The notes beneath the pieces were generated by a model. It saw nothing but the letters and a program-made list of their open reading frames with translations. It ran no database searches and was not told the DNA's origin. The position numbers were made by a program, and so were the translations under genes. DNA of 64,000 nucleotides, from positions 620,001 through 684,000 of the forward strand of contig NZ_CABVLM010000001.1 of NCBI RefSeq assembly GCF_902498845.1, read 5' to 3'. Source of the DNA: Pseudoalteromonas rhizosphaerae (GTDB taxonomy: Bacteria > Pseudomonadota > Gammaproteobacteria > Enterobacterales > Alteromonadaceae). Shown here in pieces: positions 1 to 8,233 of this stretch (its first letter is position 1; every line of letters starts with the position of its first letter).

Positions 1-2930
1 AAGGCAGTACTTTTACCCAACACATAGAGATAAAGAAGTTAGCCAATGGTTTTGCAGTTGATCGACACTGTTCATGTAATGCCAAAACTAACTGTCGCCA
101 CTTGGCTGCTGTATTGTTAAAGCTGAAGATTGATCATTCTGGTGATTACGGCCAAGACTATATAATGAATGATTGGTTTGAAGAGCTAACAACACTTAAG
201 CAAAACCAGTCAGCACAAGCTAAAAATGTACTTTTATTTGTGCTTGATGTAGAAAACAATCGGGTTATTTTAACACCAAAAATTGCCGCTTTCTCTGCAG
301 AACATCAGTATACCCTCGGTAGAAACCTTACTGATCAGCAGCTTAATAGTTTTGTAACACCATCCGATTTACTCGAAACTGATTTTCGTTTATACAGTTG
401 GATCCGTTCTCAAAATGCACTTGGTAATTTAGAGCTTAGAGGGCAATGGGGATTTAACGCATTACAGCAGTTGATTGCTTCTCAGCGTTTGTTTTTTGGG
501 CGTTCTCGTCAGTCGATTAAAGCTGATAGTGCTGAAGATCTGAGTTTTTCGTGGTCACACAAAAAAGATCTTATTCAATTAAATGTAAGTTTAACGGGTA
601 AACAATCCTGGTTCTTACTTAAAACCACACCACCAACTTACCTTGATACAGAGTCACTACGCATAGGCCGTTTACGTACGCCACTAAGTGGTGAAGAAGT
701 TGCTCATATCAGAGCGATCCCAGCCATTCATACTGCTAATTTTGATCGTGTCTATAAGCAATTAGCTGCAAATTTTGGTGACGGTGTAATACCTCATTAC
801 CAATCATCTGAACGTAAAAAAATAAAACGGGTAGCAGATACTTGTGCTGTTGTGGATGTTAGTAATAGCAATAACCAATTAAAGCTTACGCTTACCTTTA
901 ACTATCAAGATGGTAATTACGCTCCAAACTCAGCACCAGCAAATATTCTCAATGCATCGCTTGAAAATACCGTTATCACAGAGCTCACAAATTTAGGCTT
1001 TGAACTATGTAAAGGGGCTTTACAAAATGAGTTTGTTTTTAATAAACAATCAGTTATTCATCAGCATTGGTTTAAATACGAGGTTTTGCCTAAACTTCGT
1101 CAGCGTGGTTGGAAGGTAACTGATAAAAAACTAGTGATAAAAAAATCAATCACTAATGTCAGCTTGGATGTTAAACGTGGTAAAGGTCATCAAATTGTTA
1201 GTAAAATAATGATCTCAAACGCTAAAGCTGCCACCGTATTAGCAAACGATAATTCAGAATTTCAATCACTTAATCGTCAAAGCGAACTTTTTTATTATTA
1301 TGCAAATGGTAAACAGTTTGGAGTAATAACCAAACCAGCTTTTGATACGCTTACTGATTTTAAAGATCGTTTTGAGTTTATAAAAACACGCGATGAATTA
1401 CTTATACCTTTATCATTTTTAGTACATTTAATGAAGATGAGCTGTTTTGCGGTTAACTTAGTCGACGACAGCTTAGAGTCTTATTTAGCTGAGCTAGATG
1501 CACCAGCTACTGCTACTACAGTGTTACATGGCTTGAATGCGGGCGTGCGGCTTCGCGAGTATCAACAGCAAGGCGTTCAATGGCTACAGTTCTTAAAGCG
1601 CCATCAGTTAGGCGGAATACTAGCCGACGACATGGGATTAGGCAAAACCTTACAAGTTATTGCATTTTTAGCTAACGCACGGCAACGAGAGCAAGCCGGC
1701 CCAACGCTAATTGTCTGCCCAACGAGCTTGGTAAGTAATTGGCAAAATGAAATGGCTAAATTCGCCAGTAGTATTAAAGTGACGACCCTATTTGGTAGCG
1801 CGCGGATTGAGCAATTACAACATTTAGCCCAGGCAGATTGCATTCTTACTACTTATCCATTACTCAAGCGAGATATCGCTTACTACTCGCCGTTGTATTT
1901 TGAGAATATTATTCTTGATGAAGCGCAGTATATAAAGAATGACAGTGCGCAAGTATCTCGTTTAGTTAAGCGTTTAAATGCTCAATTTAACTTATGTTTA
2001 AGTGGTACACCGATTGAAAACAATTTATTTGAATTGAAATCATTGTTAGATTTTGCAATGCCTTCCTTGCTTGGTTCACAGGCTCATTTTAAACAGCATT
2101 TTCAGACTCCGATTGAGCGTGACGCTGATAGTGATCGTGCTAAAGAGCTTAAATCACTGATCTTGCCTTTTATTTTACGCCGTACAAAAGTTGAAGTAGC
2201 ACAAGAGTTACCACCGAAAACAGAGTTGATCAAAGAGTTCGAATTCGAAGCACAGCAAAAAGATATTTATCAAAGCATTACTGATTCTCTAGAAGAGAAA
2301 ATGGTCGACCTGTTTGCTTCCCAAGGCGCGCAAAAGAGCAAATTAGCCTTTTTAGAGGCGTTATTAAAGTTACGACAAATATGTTGTCACCCGCGTTTGA
2401 TTGACGAACACACCTCAGCTAGAAGTGCAAAACTTGACTGGTTGAGTAGCCATTTACCAGTAATGTTAAGCGAAGGTCGTAACATTATTATTTTTAGCCA
2501 GTTTACTTCTGCATTAGATATTATTGCGCAGCAGCTAGCATCACTGGAGATCAATTACAGCTTGCTTACGGGGCAAACGCGCCATCGCGATAAAGTGATC
2601 GAAGAATTTACCAGTGGTAAAACGTCGGTATTTTTGATCAGTTTAAAAGCTGGCGGTACAGGGCTTAATCTTACTCAGGCGGACACTGTGATCCATTTCG
2701 ATCCTTGGTGGAATCCAGCAGTAGAAAAACAAGCGACAGATCGTGCTTATCGAATCGGTCAAACAAATCCTGTTTTTGTTTATAAACTGATAATGGCGAA
2801 TTCAATTGAGCAAAAAGTATTTAAAATGCAACAACATAAGCAAGCCCTTGTTGATGCATTATTTACTGAAAAATCAATGAGTTTTACAAAGTTTGACGAA
2901 CAACAAATGCTTTCTTTGATAAAAAGTTAG
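1..2930 (+). CDS. SWIM zinc-finger SNF2-family helicase, 5' end outside window
   Basis: ATP-dependent DNA translocase/helicase of the SNF2 superfamily. The frame is already open at base 3, and a SWIM-type CxC...CxH zinc motif (CSCNAKTNCRH) is encoded at about 87-119, so an internal TTG at 102 is not the true start. The C-terminal half carries the Walker A-like loop DDMGLGKT (about 1627-1650), the DEAQ box (about 1918-1929), the SGTPIEN motif, and helicase motifs V/VI (AGGTGLNL, then DRAYRIGQ). Bacterial SWIM-SNF2 proteins have this order: zinc finger, long variable linker, SNF2 core. The biological target is unknown; a role in DNA repair or transcription is inferred from the family only. No terminator of its own is visible before the repeat array downstream. 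Confidence 0.93.
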   Translation, partial: GSTFTQHIEIKKLANGFAVDRHCSCNAKTNCRHLAAVLLKLKIDHSGDYGQDYIMNDWFEELTTLKQNQSAQAKNVLLFVLDVENNRVILTPKIAAFSAEHQYTLGRNLTDQQLNSFVTPSDLLETDFRLYSWIRSQNALGNLELRGQWGFNALQQLIASQRLFFGRSRQSIKADSAEDLSFSWSHKKDLIQLNVSLTGKQSWFLLKTTPPTYLDTESLRIGRLRTPLSGEEVAHIRAIPAIHTANFDRVYKQLAANFGDGVIPHYQSSERKKIKRVADTCAVVDVSNSNNQLKLTLTFNYQDGNYAPNSAPANILNASLENTVITELTNLGFELCKGALQNEFVFNKQSVIHQHWFKYEVLPKLRQRGWKVTDKKLVIKKSITNVSLDVKRGKGHQIVSKIMISNAKAATVLANDNSEFQSLNRQSELFYYYANGKQFGVITKPAFDTLTDFKDRFEFIKTRDELLIPLSFLVHLMKMSCFAVNLVDDSLESYLAELDAPATATTVLHGLNAGVRLREYQQQGVQWLQFLKRHQLGGILADDMGLGKTLQVIAFLANARQREQAGPTLIVCPTSLVSNWQNEMAKFASSIKVTTLFGSARIEQLQHLAQADCILTTYPLLKRDIAYYSPLYFENIILDEAQYIKNDSAQVSRLVKRLNAQFNLCLSGTPIENNLFELKSLLDFAMPSLLGSQAHFKQHFQTPIERDADSDRAKELKSLILPFILRRTKVEVAQELPPKTELIKEFEFEAQQKDIYQSITDSLEEKMVDLFASQGAQKSKLAFLEALLKLRQICCHPRLIDEHTSARSAKLDWLSSHLPVMLSEGRNIIIFSQFTSALDIIAQQLASLEINYSLLTGQTRHRDKVIEEFTSGKTSVFLISLKAGGTGLNLTQADTVIHFDPWWNPAVEKQATDRAYRIGQTNPVFVYKLIMANSIEQKVFKMQQHKQALVDALFTEKSMSFTKFDEQQMLSLIKS

Positions 2931-2991
2931 CATTATTTCAAATTAGCCTGATTTATTTTGAACTAAAGTAGTTTGAGGGCGTCTACTTCTT

Positions 2992-3099
2992 TGCTTGTTG
3001 TTGAATTGCAGTTTACACAAGCATCATTGTTGATTTCCCCCTATTTGGTTACTAGTTTTAGTAATGATTGAGCCAGCCCATTTTGAGCTGGCTTTTTTT
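2992..3099 (+). ncRNA. Putative small RNA, array copy 1
   Basis: Promoter-like elements TTGAAC (2958-2963) and TCTACT (2982-2987) are 18 bases apart and would start a transcript near 2993. The RNA would hold stem A (TGCTTG 2992-2997 with CAAGCA 3018-3023), a C/T-rich single-stranded stretch, stem B (TTACTA 3049-3054, loop GTTT, TAGTAA 3059-3064) and an intrinsic terminator (AGCCAGC 3071-3077 with GCTGGCT 3087-3093, then T's to 3099). That gives about 107 nt. The class is not recognised; transcription is inferred. Confidence 0.65.
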
Positions 3100-3181
3100 A
3101 TGCCTGCTATTTGGTTCACGAGTTATTTTCAACAAATTTAAATTTATTTTGAACTAAAGTAGTTTGAGGGCGTCTACTTCT

Positions 3182-3287
3182 TTGCTTGTTGTTGAATTGC
3201 AGTTTACGCAAGCATCATGTTGATTTCCCTATTTGGTTACTAATTTTAGTAATGATTGAGCCAGCCCATTTTGAGCTGGCTTTTTTT
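3182..3287 (+). ncRNA. Putative small RNA, array copy 2
   Basis: Same architecture as copy 1: identical TTGAAC/TCTACT promoter-like elements upstream, stem A from TTGCTTG with GCAAGC, stem B TTACTA/TAGTAA with loop ATTT (3237-3252), and terminator AGCCAGC/GCTGGCT (3259-3281) followed by T's to 3287. The stem B loop differs from copy 1 while both stem arms are unchanged. Confidence 0.65.
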
Positions 3288-3372
3288 ATGTCTGCTATTT
3301 GGCGCATGCAGTATTATTTTCATCAATTTTAAATTTATTTTGAACTAAAGTAGCCTGAGGGCGTCTACTCTT

Positions 3373-3478
3373 TTGCTTGTTGTTGAATTGCAGTTTACGC
3401 AAGCATCATGTTGATTTCCCTATTTGGTTACTAACTTTAGTAATGATTGAGCCAGCCCATTTTGAGCTGGCTTTTTTT
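3373..3478 (+). ncRNA. Putative small RNA, array copy 3
   Basis: Same architecture again. The promoter-like pair is unchanged although the spacer reads AGCCTGAGG instead of AGTTTGAGG. Stem B is TTACTA (3428-3433), loop ACTT, TAGTAA (3438-3443). The terminator runs 3450-3478 with the same stem as copies 1 and 2. Confidence 0.65.
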
Positions 3479-3562
3479 ATGCCTGTTATTTGGCGCATGC
3501 AGTATTATTTTATCAATTTTAAATTTATTTTGAACTAAAGTAGCCTGAGGGCGTCTACTCTT

Positions 3563-3668
3563 TTGCTTGTTGTTGAATTGCAGTCAACACAGGCATCATG
3601 TTGATTCCCTAGTTTTAGTTACTTATTTTAGTAATATTAGGCCAGCTCACCTTGAGCTGGCTTTTTTT
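3563..3668 (+). ncRNA. Putative small RNA, array copy 4 (divergent)
   Basis: The most diverged copy, with pairing kept. In stem A, CAAGCA has become CAGGCA, still pairing with TGCTTG through a G-U. An extra GTTGA/TCAAC pairing appears inside. Stem B is shortened to TTACT/AGTAA. The terminator stem is a perfect 9-bp helix, GCCAGCTCA (3641-3649) with TGAGCTGGC (3653-3661), where copies 1-3 have a C-A mismatch. T-run 3662-3668. Confidence 0.6.
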
Positions 3669-3909
3669 ATATTTCATTCTTTTTACTTATCCCTTTAATA
3701 AACAATTGCTGTAATAGTACGTAATGTTTATTTTGCCTTTTTGTTTCTAAAATACTGTTATCTGGCCGCAATTGTTTGCGGATTAATCCATGAATACATT
3801 GAATGTTAATTTTTTGTTTCATTTTTGTTTGGTTGTGTCTATTATGGAGAATTGATTGTAATATCAATAGTTAGACACATACCTCATCATTCGATAAAAG
3901 GTAGTGATA

Positions 3910-4899
3910 ATGGCTTATTTAATTAATAAACATACAAGCGAATATTGTTTTTTATATGCGCATCATAGTTTTGGGCGCTTTCAATATTCTGTAGATACAC
4001 TTGTCAACGATCTGAGTGTGTCGAAAATACACACTATTATTGAGTGGTTGAATGGTAAGTGGTATATCCGTGACTTAAGCCTGAATGGTACTTGGTTAAA
4101 TCATAAGCGTTTGGTGAAGGATGACTCTGAAGAACTAAGTATTGGCGATAAAATTTATTTTGCCGGTAATTCAGAGGTTACTTATGTGGTTAAAGATCTC
4201 ACTGCTCCTACAGACCAATTAATCAAGTTAGATGACGAGCAAAGTCAAACAGCCGAGACAATTAAGCTTAATCATTACCACCTATTGCCAGAGCAGCAAC
4301 CTGATAGCGTAGTTGTTTTTGAGCAAAGTAGCGGCCAATGGTTGTTAGAATCATTACACGATGATGAGTTTACGATACGAGAAGTCTTAGAAGATCATAG
4401 TATTATTACCTTAGGTGGTGAACAATGGATGTTTCTTTCTAGTCATCTGGAAGTTGCAACCCAGATGAGCTCCGTACCACAATTGTATATTAGTGATTTA
4501 GACTTTATTTTTAACCTAAGTTTGGATGAAGAAACATCAGAATTAAAAGTTCAACATCACAATAATAATAAAGATTTTGATTTGCATGTTCGCTGCCATC
4601 ACTACTTAACCTTAAATTTAGCGCGCTATAGAGCTTTAGATGCTAAAAAAGGAGTATTACCAGCTAACCAAGGTTGGGTAAATACGGAGCAATTAGTGAA
4701 AGATTTAGGTGTCGACATGCGCTATTTAAATATACAGATACATCGTGCTCGCAAGCAGTTTTCAGAAGTTTTAGTAAATGTTCATGATGCTGAAAATATC
4801 ATCGAAAGACAATTGCGAAAAGTACGGTTTGCTGGCGCATCCTTTATGATTTATAAAGGGTGTGAATTAGAGAGTACCTCGGATGTCGTTAGAGCATGA
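3910..4899 (+). CDS. FHA domain protein with C-terminal winged-helix-like region
   Basis: Likely a phosphothreonine-reading adaptor or regulator working with the kinase encoded next. The N-terminal ~100 residues look like an FHA domain: FGRF, then LSVSKIHTIIEW (the S-x-x-H segment) and DLSLNGTWLN (the N-G-T/W-x-N segment). About residues 225-320 resemble a response-regulator-type winged helix (NTEQLVKDLGVDMRYLNIQIHRARKQF). No membrane segment. A GTG lies at 3904, but the ATG at 3910 has AAAGG about 8 bases upstream and is preferred. The end overlaps the kinase gene by 17 bases, so the two are almost certainly co-translated. DNA binding is inferred. Confidence 0.8.
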   Translation: MAYLINKHTSEYCFLYAHHSFGRFQYSVDTLVNDLSVSKIHTIIEWLNGKWYIRDLSLNGTWLNHKRLVKDDSEELSIGDKIYFAGNSEVTYVVKDLTAPTDQLIKLDDEQSQTAETIKLNHYHLLPEQQPDSVVVFEQSSGQWLLESLHDDEFTIREVLEDHSIITLGGEQWMFLSSHLEVATQMSSVPQLYISDLDFIFNLSLDEETSELKVQHHNNNKDFDLHVRCHHYLTLNLARYRALDAKKGVLPANQGWVNTEQLVKDLGVDMRYLNIQIHRARKQFSEVLVNVHDAENIIERQLRKVRFAGASFMIYKGCELESTSDVVRA

Positions 4900-7474
4900 A
4901 ACAGTATTAAAATTTAATAAAGTCATCACTAACTATAAATTAATTAAACTACTTAACCAAGGAGGTATGGGAAGTGTGTATCTTGCAGAGGATACACGTT
5001 TAAAGCGCTATGTTGCGATTAAATTATTAAAGCCTACTGAGCACTCAATAGAACATAGCGACCCCTTGGTTGAAGCGCAGCTGCTTGCTCGTTTAAATCA
5101 CCCTAATATTGTACAAATACATGATGTAATTTTATATGAGCAGCAAATTTGTATTGTAATGGAGTACTTAAAAGGCAAAACATTACAGCAGTTTCAACAT
5201 CAGCACGTCACCACACTCTCCGAAAAGCTTAATTTATTAGCACAACTGTGTGCTGGTCTAACCCATGCCCATAGTCAAGATGTTATGCATTGTGATTTAA
5301 AGCCTAGCAATATTTTAATTGATAAAAATGAATTAAAAATCACTGATTTTGGTATTGCAACATTACAAAATAAGCCGCTTAGTGAGCAACGTGATGAATC
5401 CAGTTGTGGCAGTGCTAGTGCGATGTCGCCTGAGCAGCTTAATAAACAGCCGTTAGATTTTCGCAGTGATTTATTTTCTTTTGGTATGCTGGCCTATATG
5501 TTTATTAGTAGCCGTCATCCATTTGGTGAAGGATCTGCGCAAACGATTGCTAATAATATTGCCAACGGTAAAGCGTGTAATGCACATGAGATCATTCCCA
5601 AGTTACCTAATGAATTATGTGATTTACTAAATCAATTATTACAACGAAAAAAAGACCGCCGCCCTGTTGATGCTCAAAGTGTAGAGCGTAAGTTACAAGC
5701 CGTTATTATAGCTATTAAACAGCAAGAAATTTTGGCGCAAGACACAGTTCCACTAGAGCGACTCGCATTACAAAAAAAATCGCCTAAAAAGGCTGTTTTT
5801 TTAGGGACTTTGCTTTGTATTGCCGTGGTTGCAACAGGCTTAATGTATAAGCTGCAAGTACATAAACCAGCAGAGCACTATGTTGCATTTTTACCTCCGG
5901 TGGTAAAATCAGCCGCACTGTTATCCGCAGATACAAATATGCTCAAAGCCACAATTGATGATGCTATTAGGCAAAGTATTATTAATAGTAAGCAGTTAAA
6001 TCTTATTTCGCAGGATGAGGTTGCGCTCATTTTACAAAGCGGCAATGCTAAACTTACTTTTACAGATAAGTTACATAAATTAAAGCAAGCAACGGGTGCA
6101 CAAGAAGTGGTGACCGCTGAGCTTAATTGCATGCAACCGCAATGCTATTTAACGTTAGTTCGGCTCGAGGCGCCAAATTGGACGGTAAAAGCGCGTAAGC
6201 AATGGCCCATTGTAATTGATAGTTATAATCAGATGTACCATTTAAGCAGTCAGCAATTAACAGCGCTTTTCCCTGATTTTGATAGTAAATATATTGCAAT
6301 GGCGCAGCTTAGTGACAAAGAACAAATAGAACATATTGAGCTTTATCAAAAAGTGCAGCAAGTTGGTGATTACACTGATCAATTATTTATGCGTATTAAA
6401 GAGGCTATAGAACAAACCCCGCAGTTATATGCCAACTATGAGTTATTACGTGAAGTCGCCCTGAGTTTATATCAGCAATCACAGCAAGCAGAGTATTTAA
6501 ATATTGCCAGTAAATTACTTTTTAACTCACCAACTGCGTATCAAAACACCCCTGCATTTGCTACAAATGCAATGCTAATCGCGGTTGCTAGGCAAGATTG
6601 GTTAACTGCGAAGCAGTATTTAGCTAAAGCTGAACAAGTTGGAGCAAGTTCTACCGCTCTTTATGAACTTAAAGGTTTATTATATTTACAACAAGATCAG
6701 TTGCCTGAAGCACAGCAGGCGTTTGAACTTGCATTAAAAATACGAGCAAATCCAATAATAAAGCAAAATTTAGCGCAAGTATTATGGTGGCAAGGTCAAA
6801 TTGAAGAGGCAAAGCAGCTGCTTAATGAAGTTATAAGCTTAAGCTCTCAAAACTATATGGCAAATCAATTACTGGCAGATATAGCCCTAACAGAAGGTGA
6901 TTTAGCCATTGCTATAAAGCAATATAAACAGGCAATTGAGATTAAACCTGATAGTACGAATTTAAGTAATTTAAGCATTGCTTATTCTTTGCAAGGGGAG
7001 TTTGATCAAGCGTTAATAGTTGCCCAACAGGCTGTGGATATAAACCCGGGGCATGTAGGTTTTAGACTCAACTTAGCTGATACTCAAAAGGCACTTAATC
7101 TGGTGGAATCATACCCGGCAAATTATCTAAAAGTAGTTGAGTTGGCACAAGATCAACACACTCTTGATAGTTATTTAGAAGTCGCACAAGCACACAGCCA
7201 GTTAGGCGAAGCTAAACTTGCCTTACAAGCACTCAATAAAGCAATAAGTATTGCGTCAGATCATTATGAATATGTGTTTACAGCAGCACTTGTGTATAGT
7301 GTGATTGGTGAATATCAGTCAGCGTTAATGTATATAGAAAAGTCATTAATGATAGGTTATCACCCAATGTGGTTTAATTTACCCTGGTTTAAACCTTGGT
7401 GTCAAAAAGAAGAGTTTATTGCGTTAATGCAGCAATATGACTCTTCTTTTCGTTGTGCTAGTGCTTTATATTAG
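4883..7474 (+). CDS. Membrane Ser/Thr protein kinase with TPR repeats
   Basis: Hanks-type kinase. Residues ~17-270 hold the glycine loop (NQGGMGSVY), lysine K47 (VAIK), a candidate helix-C glutamate E64, catalytic HCDLKPSN (136-143), DFG (155-157) and MSPEQ in place of APE. The catalytic loop is HCD rather than HRD, so this is a non-RD kinase, usually less dependent on activation-loop phosphorylation. One membrane segment at ~304-323 (AVFLGTLLCIAVVATGL) separates the cytoplasmic kinase from a long outer part. Several TPR-like units lie at ~560-830 (for example ALYELKGLLYLQQDQLPEAQ). Translationally overlaps the FHA gene. The organisation suggests sensing by the TPR region and a signal to the FHA protein; the ligand is unknown. 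Confidence 0.9.
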   Translation: MSLEHETVLKFNKVITNYKLIKLLNQGGMGSVYLAEDTRLKRYVAIKLLKPTEHSIEHSDPLVEAQLLARLNHPNIVQIHDVILYEQQICIVMEYLKGKTLQQFQHQHVTTLSEKLNLLAQLCAGLTHAHSQDVMHCDLKPSNILIDKNELKITDFGIATLQNKPLSEQRDESSCGSASAMSPEQLNKQPLDFRSDLFSFGMLAYMFISSRHPFGEGSAQTIANNIANGKACNAHEIIPKLPNELCDLLNQLLQRKKDRRPVDAQSVERKLQAVIIAIKQQEILAQDTVPLERLALQKKSPKKAVFLGTLLCIAVVATGLMYKLQVHKPAEHYVAFLPPVVKSAALLSADTNMLKATIDDAIRQSIINSKQLNLISQDEVALILQSGNAKLTFTDKLHKLKQATGAQEVVTAELNCMQPQCYLTLVRLEAPNWTVKARKQWPIVIDSYNQMYHLSSQQLTALFPDFDSKYIAMAQLSDKEQIEHIELYQKVQQVGDYTDQLFMRIKEAIEQTPQLYANYELLREVALSLYQQSQQAEYLNIASKLLFNSPTAYQNTPAFATNAMLIAVARQDWLTAKQYLAKAEQVGASSTALYELKGLLYLQQDQLPEAQQAFELALKIRANPIIKQNLAQVLWWQGQIEEAKQLLNEVISLSSQNYMANQLLADIALTEGDLAIAIKQYKQAIEIKPDSTNLSNLSIAYSLQGEFDQALIVAQQAVDINPGHVGFRLNLADTQKALNLVESYPANYLKVVELAQDQHTLDSYLEVAQAHSQLGEAKLALQALNKAISIASDHYEYVFTAALVYSVIGEYQSALMYIEKSLMIGYHPMWFNLPWFKPWCQKEEFIALMQQYDSSFRCASALY

Positions 7475-8019
7475 TATGTAGCACCAGGCCTACGAACAAT
7501 GATTTTAGGATCTTGTGACATATAAATTTTGCCAGAAGGCACATGTTTAGCTGTATACCTAAACGAAATAGGTAAATACTCAGTTTCTTTGCCTTCGGTT
7601 ACTTCAACAACTTTTTCAAGGTTGTCTTTATCTACACCGTTAAATTCATAGGTCGGCTCTACTTGAGCAATTCTTAAAACTAAGGTGTCGTCATCAGTGA
7701 TCTCGGTAGATATATTATATTGGCAATTGCTATCGGCACCACAATATTCAACACCATTCCCGTAAAATTCCCAATCGGCAGCCACTGACGGATCTAGGCT
7801 GATAATAAGTTCTACGTATTGTCTTTTTTCAGTGCTTATGAGATCGTTTTTTCCTGCATTATTAAACAAAACACTCAGCGACTCAGTCGGATTTATTTCG
7901 TTATTAAAAAATGTTAACCAATTTTCTTGTGTATGAGGTAAAACAGTCAACGTTTTAACGGAAAAGTAGTTATCTGCTTTACATTGCACTTCAATATTTG
8001 GGGTTTTGATATCGTTCAT
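7471..8019 (-). CDS. Uncharacterised 182-residue protein
   Basis: I do not recognise the family. The protein is acidic, has no signal peptide or membrane segment, and contains two nearby cysteines (EYCGADSNCQY). Strand-rich sections such as KRQYVELIISLDP and DTLVLRIAQVEPTYEF suggest a beta-sandwich-like fold. Its stop codon interlocks with that of the kinase gene (four shared bases), so the genes converge with no terminator between them. The ATG at 8019 is preceded on its strand by AAGGACTGAAAAA. The position hints at a link with the FHA/kinase pair, but nothing in the protein proves it. Confidence 0.75.
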   Translation of the reverse strand: MNDIKTPNIEVQCKADNYFSVKTLTVLPHTQENWLTFFNNEINPTESLSVLFNNAGKNDLISTEKRQYVELIISLDPSVAADWEFYGNGVEYCGADSNCQYNISTEITDDDTLVLRIAQVEPTYEFNGVDKDNLEKVVEVTEGKETEYLPISFRYTAKHVPSGKIYMSQDPKIIVRRPGATY

Positions 8020-8233
8020 TTTTTCAGTCCTTGTATTGTTGTATAAGTAAAACCACTTGTTGGTTTTTATTATTGTTCTGAGTGTAGAATAAAATTGTTT
8101 ATATAACTAATTAAGATGGGTCTTTTGTAATGCTCTGTAATGATTTTTAGAGTCATAAAAAAGTAAAAAAACCTATCGTGGTATTTTTAGATTGGCTATC
8201 ATGAAGTGTCTTTTGGTTAATTAAAGTTTATTT

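Larger units (their letters stand above)
2952..3668 (+). repeat. Four tandem ~191-bp direct repeats
   Basis: Four copies of one unit start at 2952, 3143, 3334 and 3524 (periods 191, 191 and 190). Each opens with TTTATTTTGAACTAAAGTAG, continues through GAGGGCGTCTACT and TTGCTTGTTGTTGAATTGCAG, and ends in a GC hairpin plus T-run. Copies 1-3 are very close; copy 4 differs most in its last 60 bases. No plausible protein crosses the array. Differences between copies tend to fall in hairpin loops or keep pairing, which points to RNA rather than to a passive repeat. Confidence 0.92.

Noticed and set aside
2970..3000. Sigma-54 promoter before each RNA unit
   Set aside because: GG and GC elements are 13 bases apart, not the 10 needed.
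2952..3668. Reading the tandem units as a CRISPR array
   Set aside because: Period is ~191 bases with near-identical whole units and terminators; there are no short repeats with unique spacers and no cas genes.
3667..3867. 66-residue minus-strand frame after the repeat array
   Set aside because: No ribosome-binding site, no recognised pattern, and its 3' end abuts the copy 4 terminator T-run; probably chance in AT-rich DNA.
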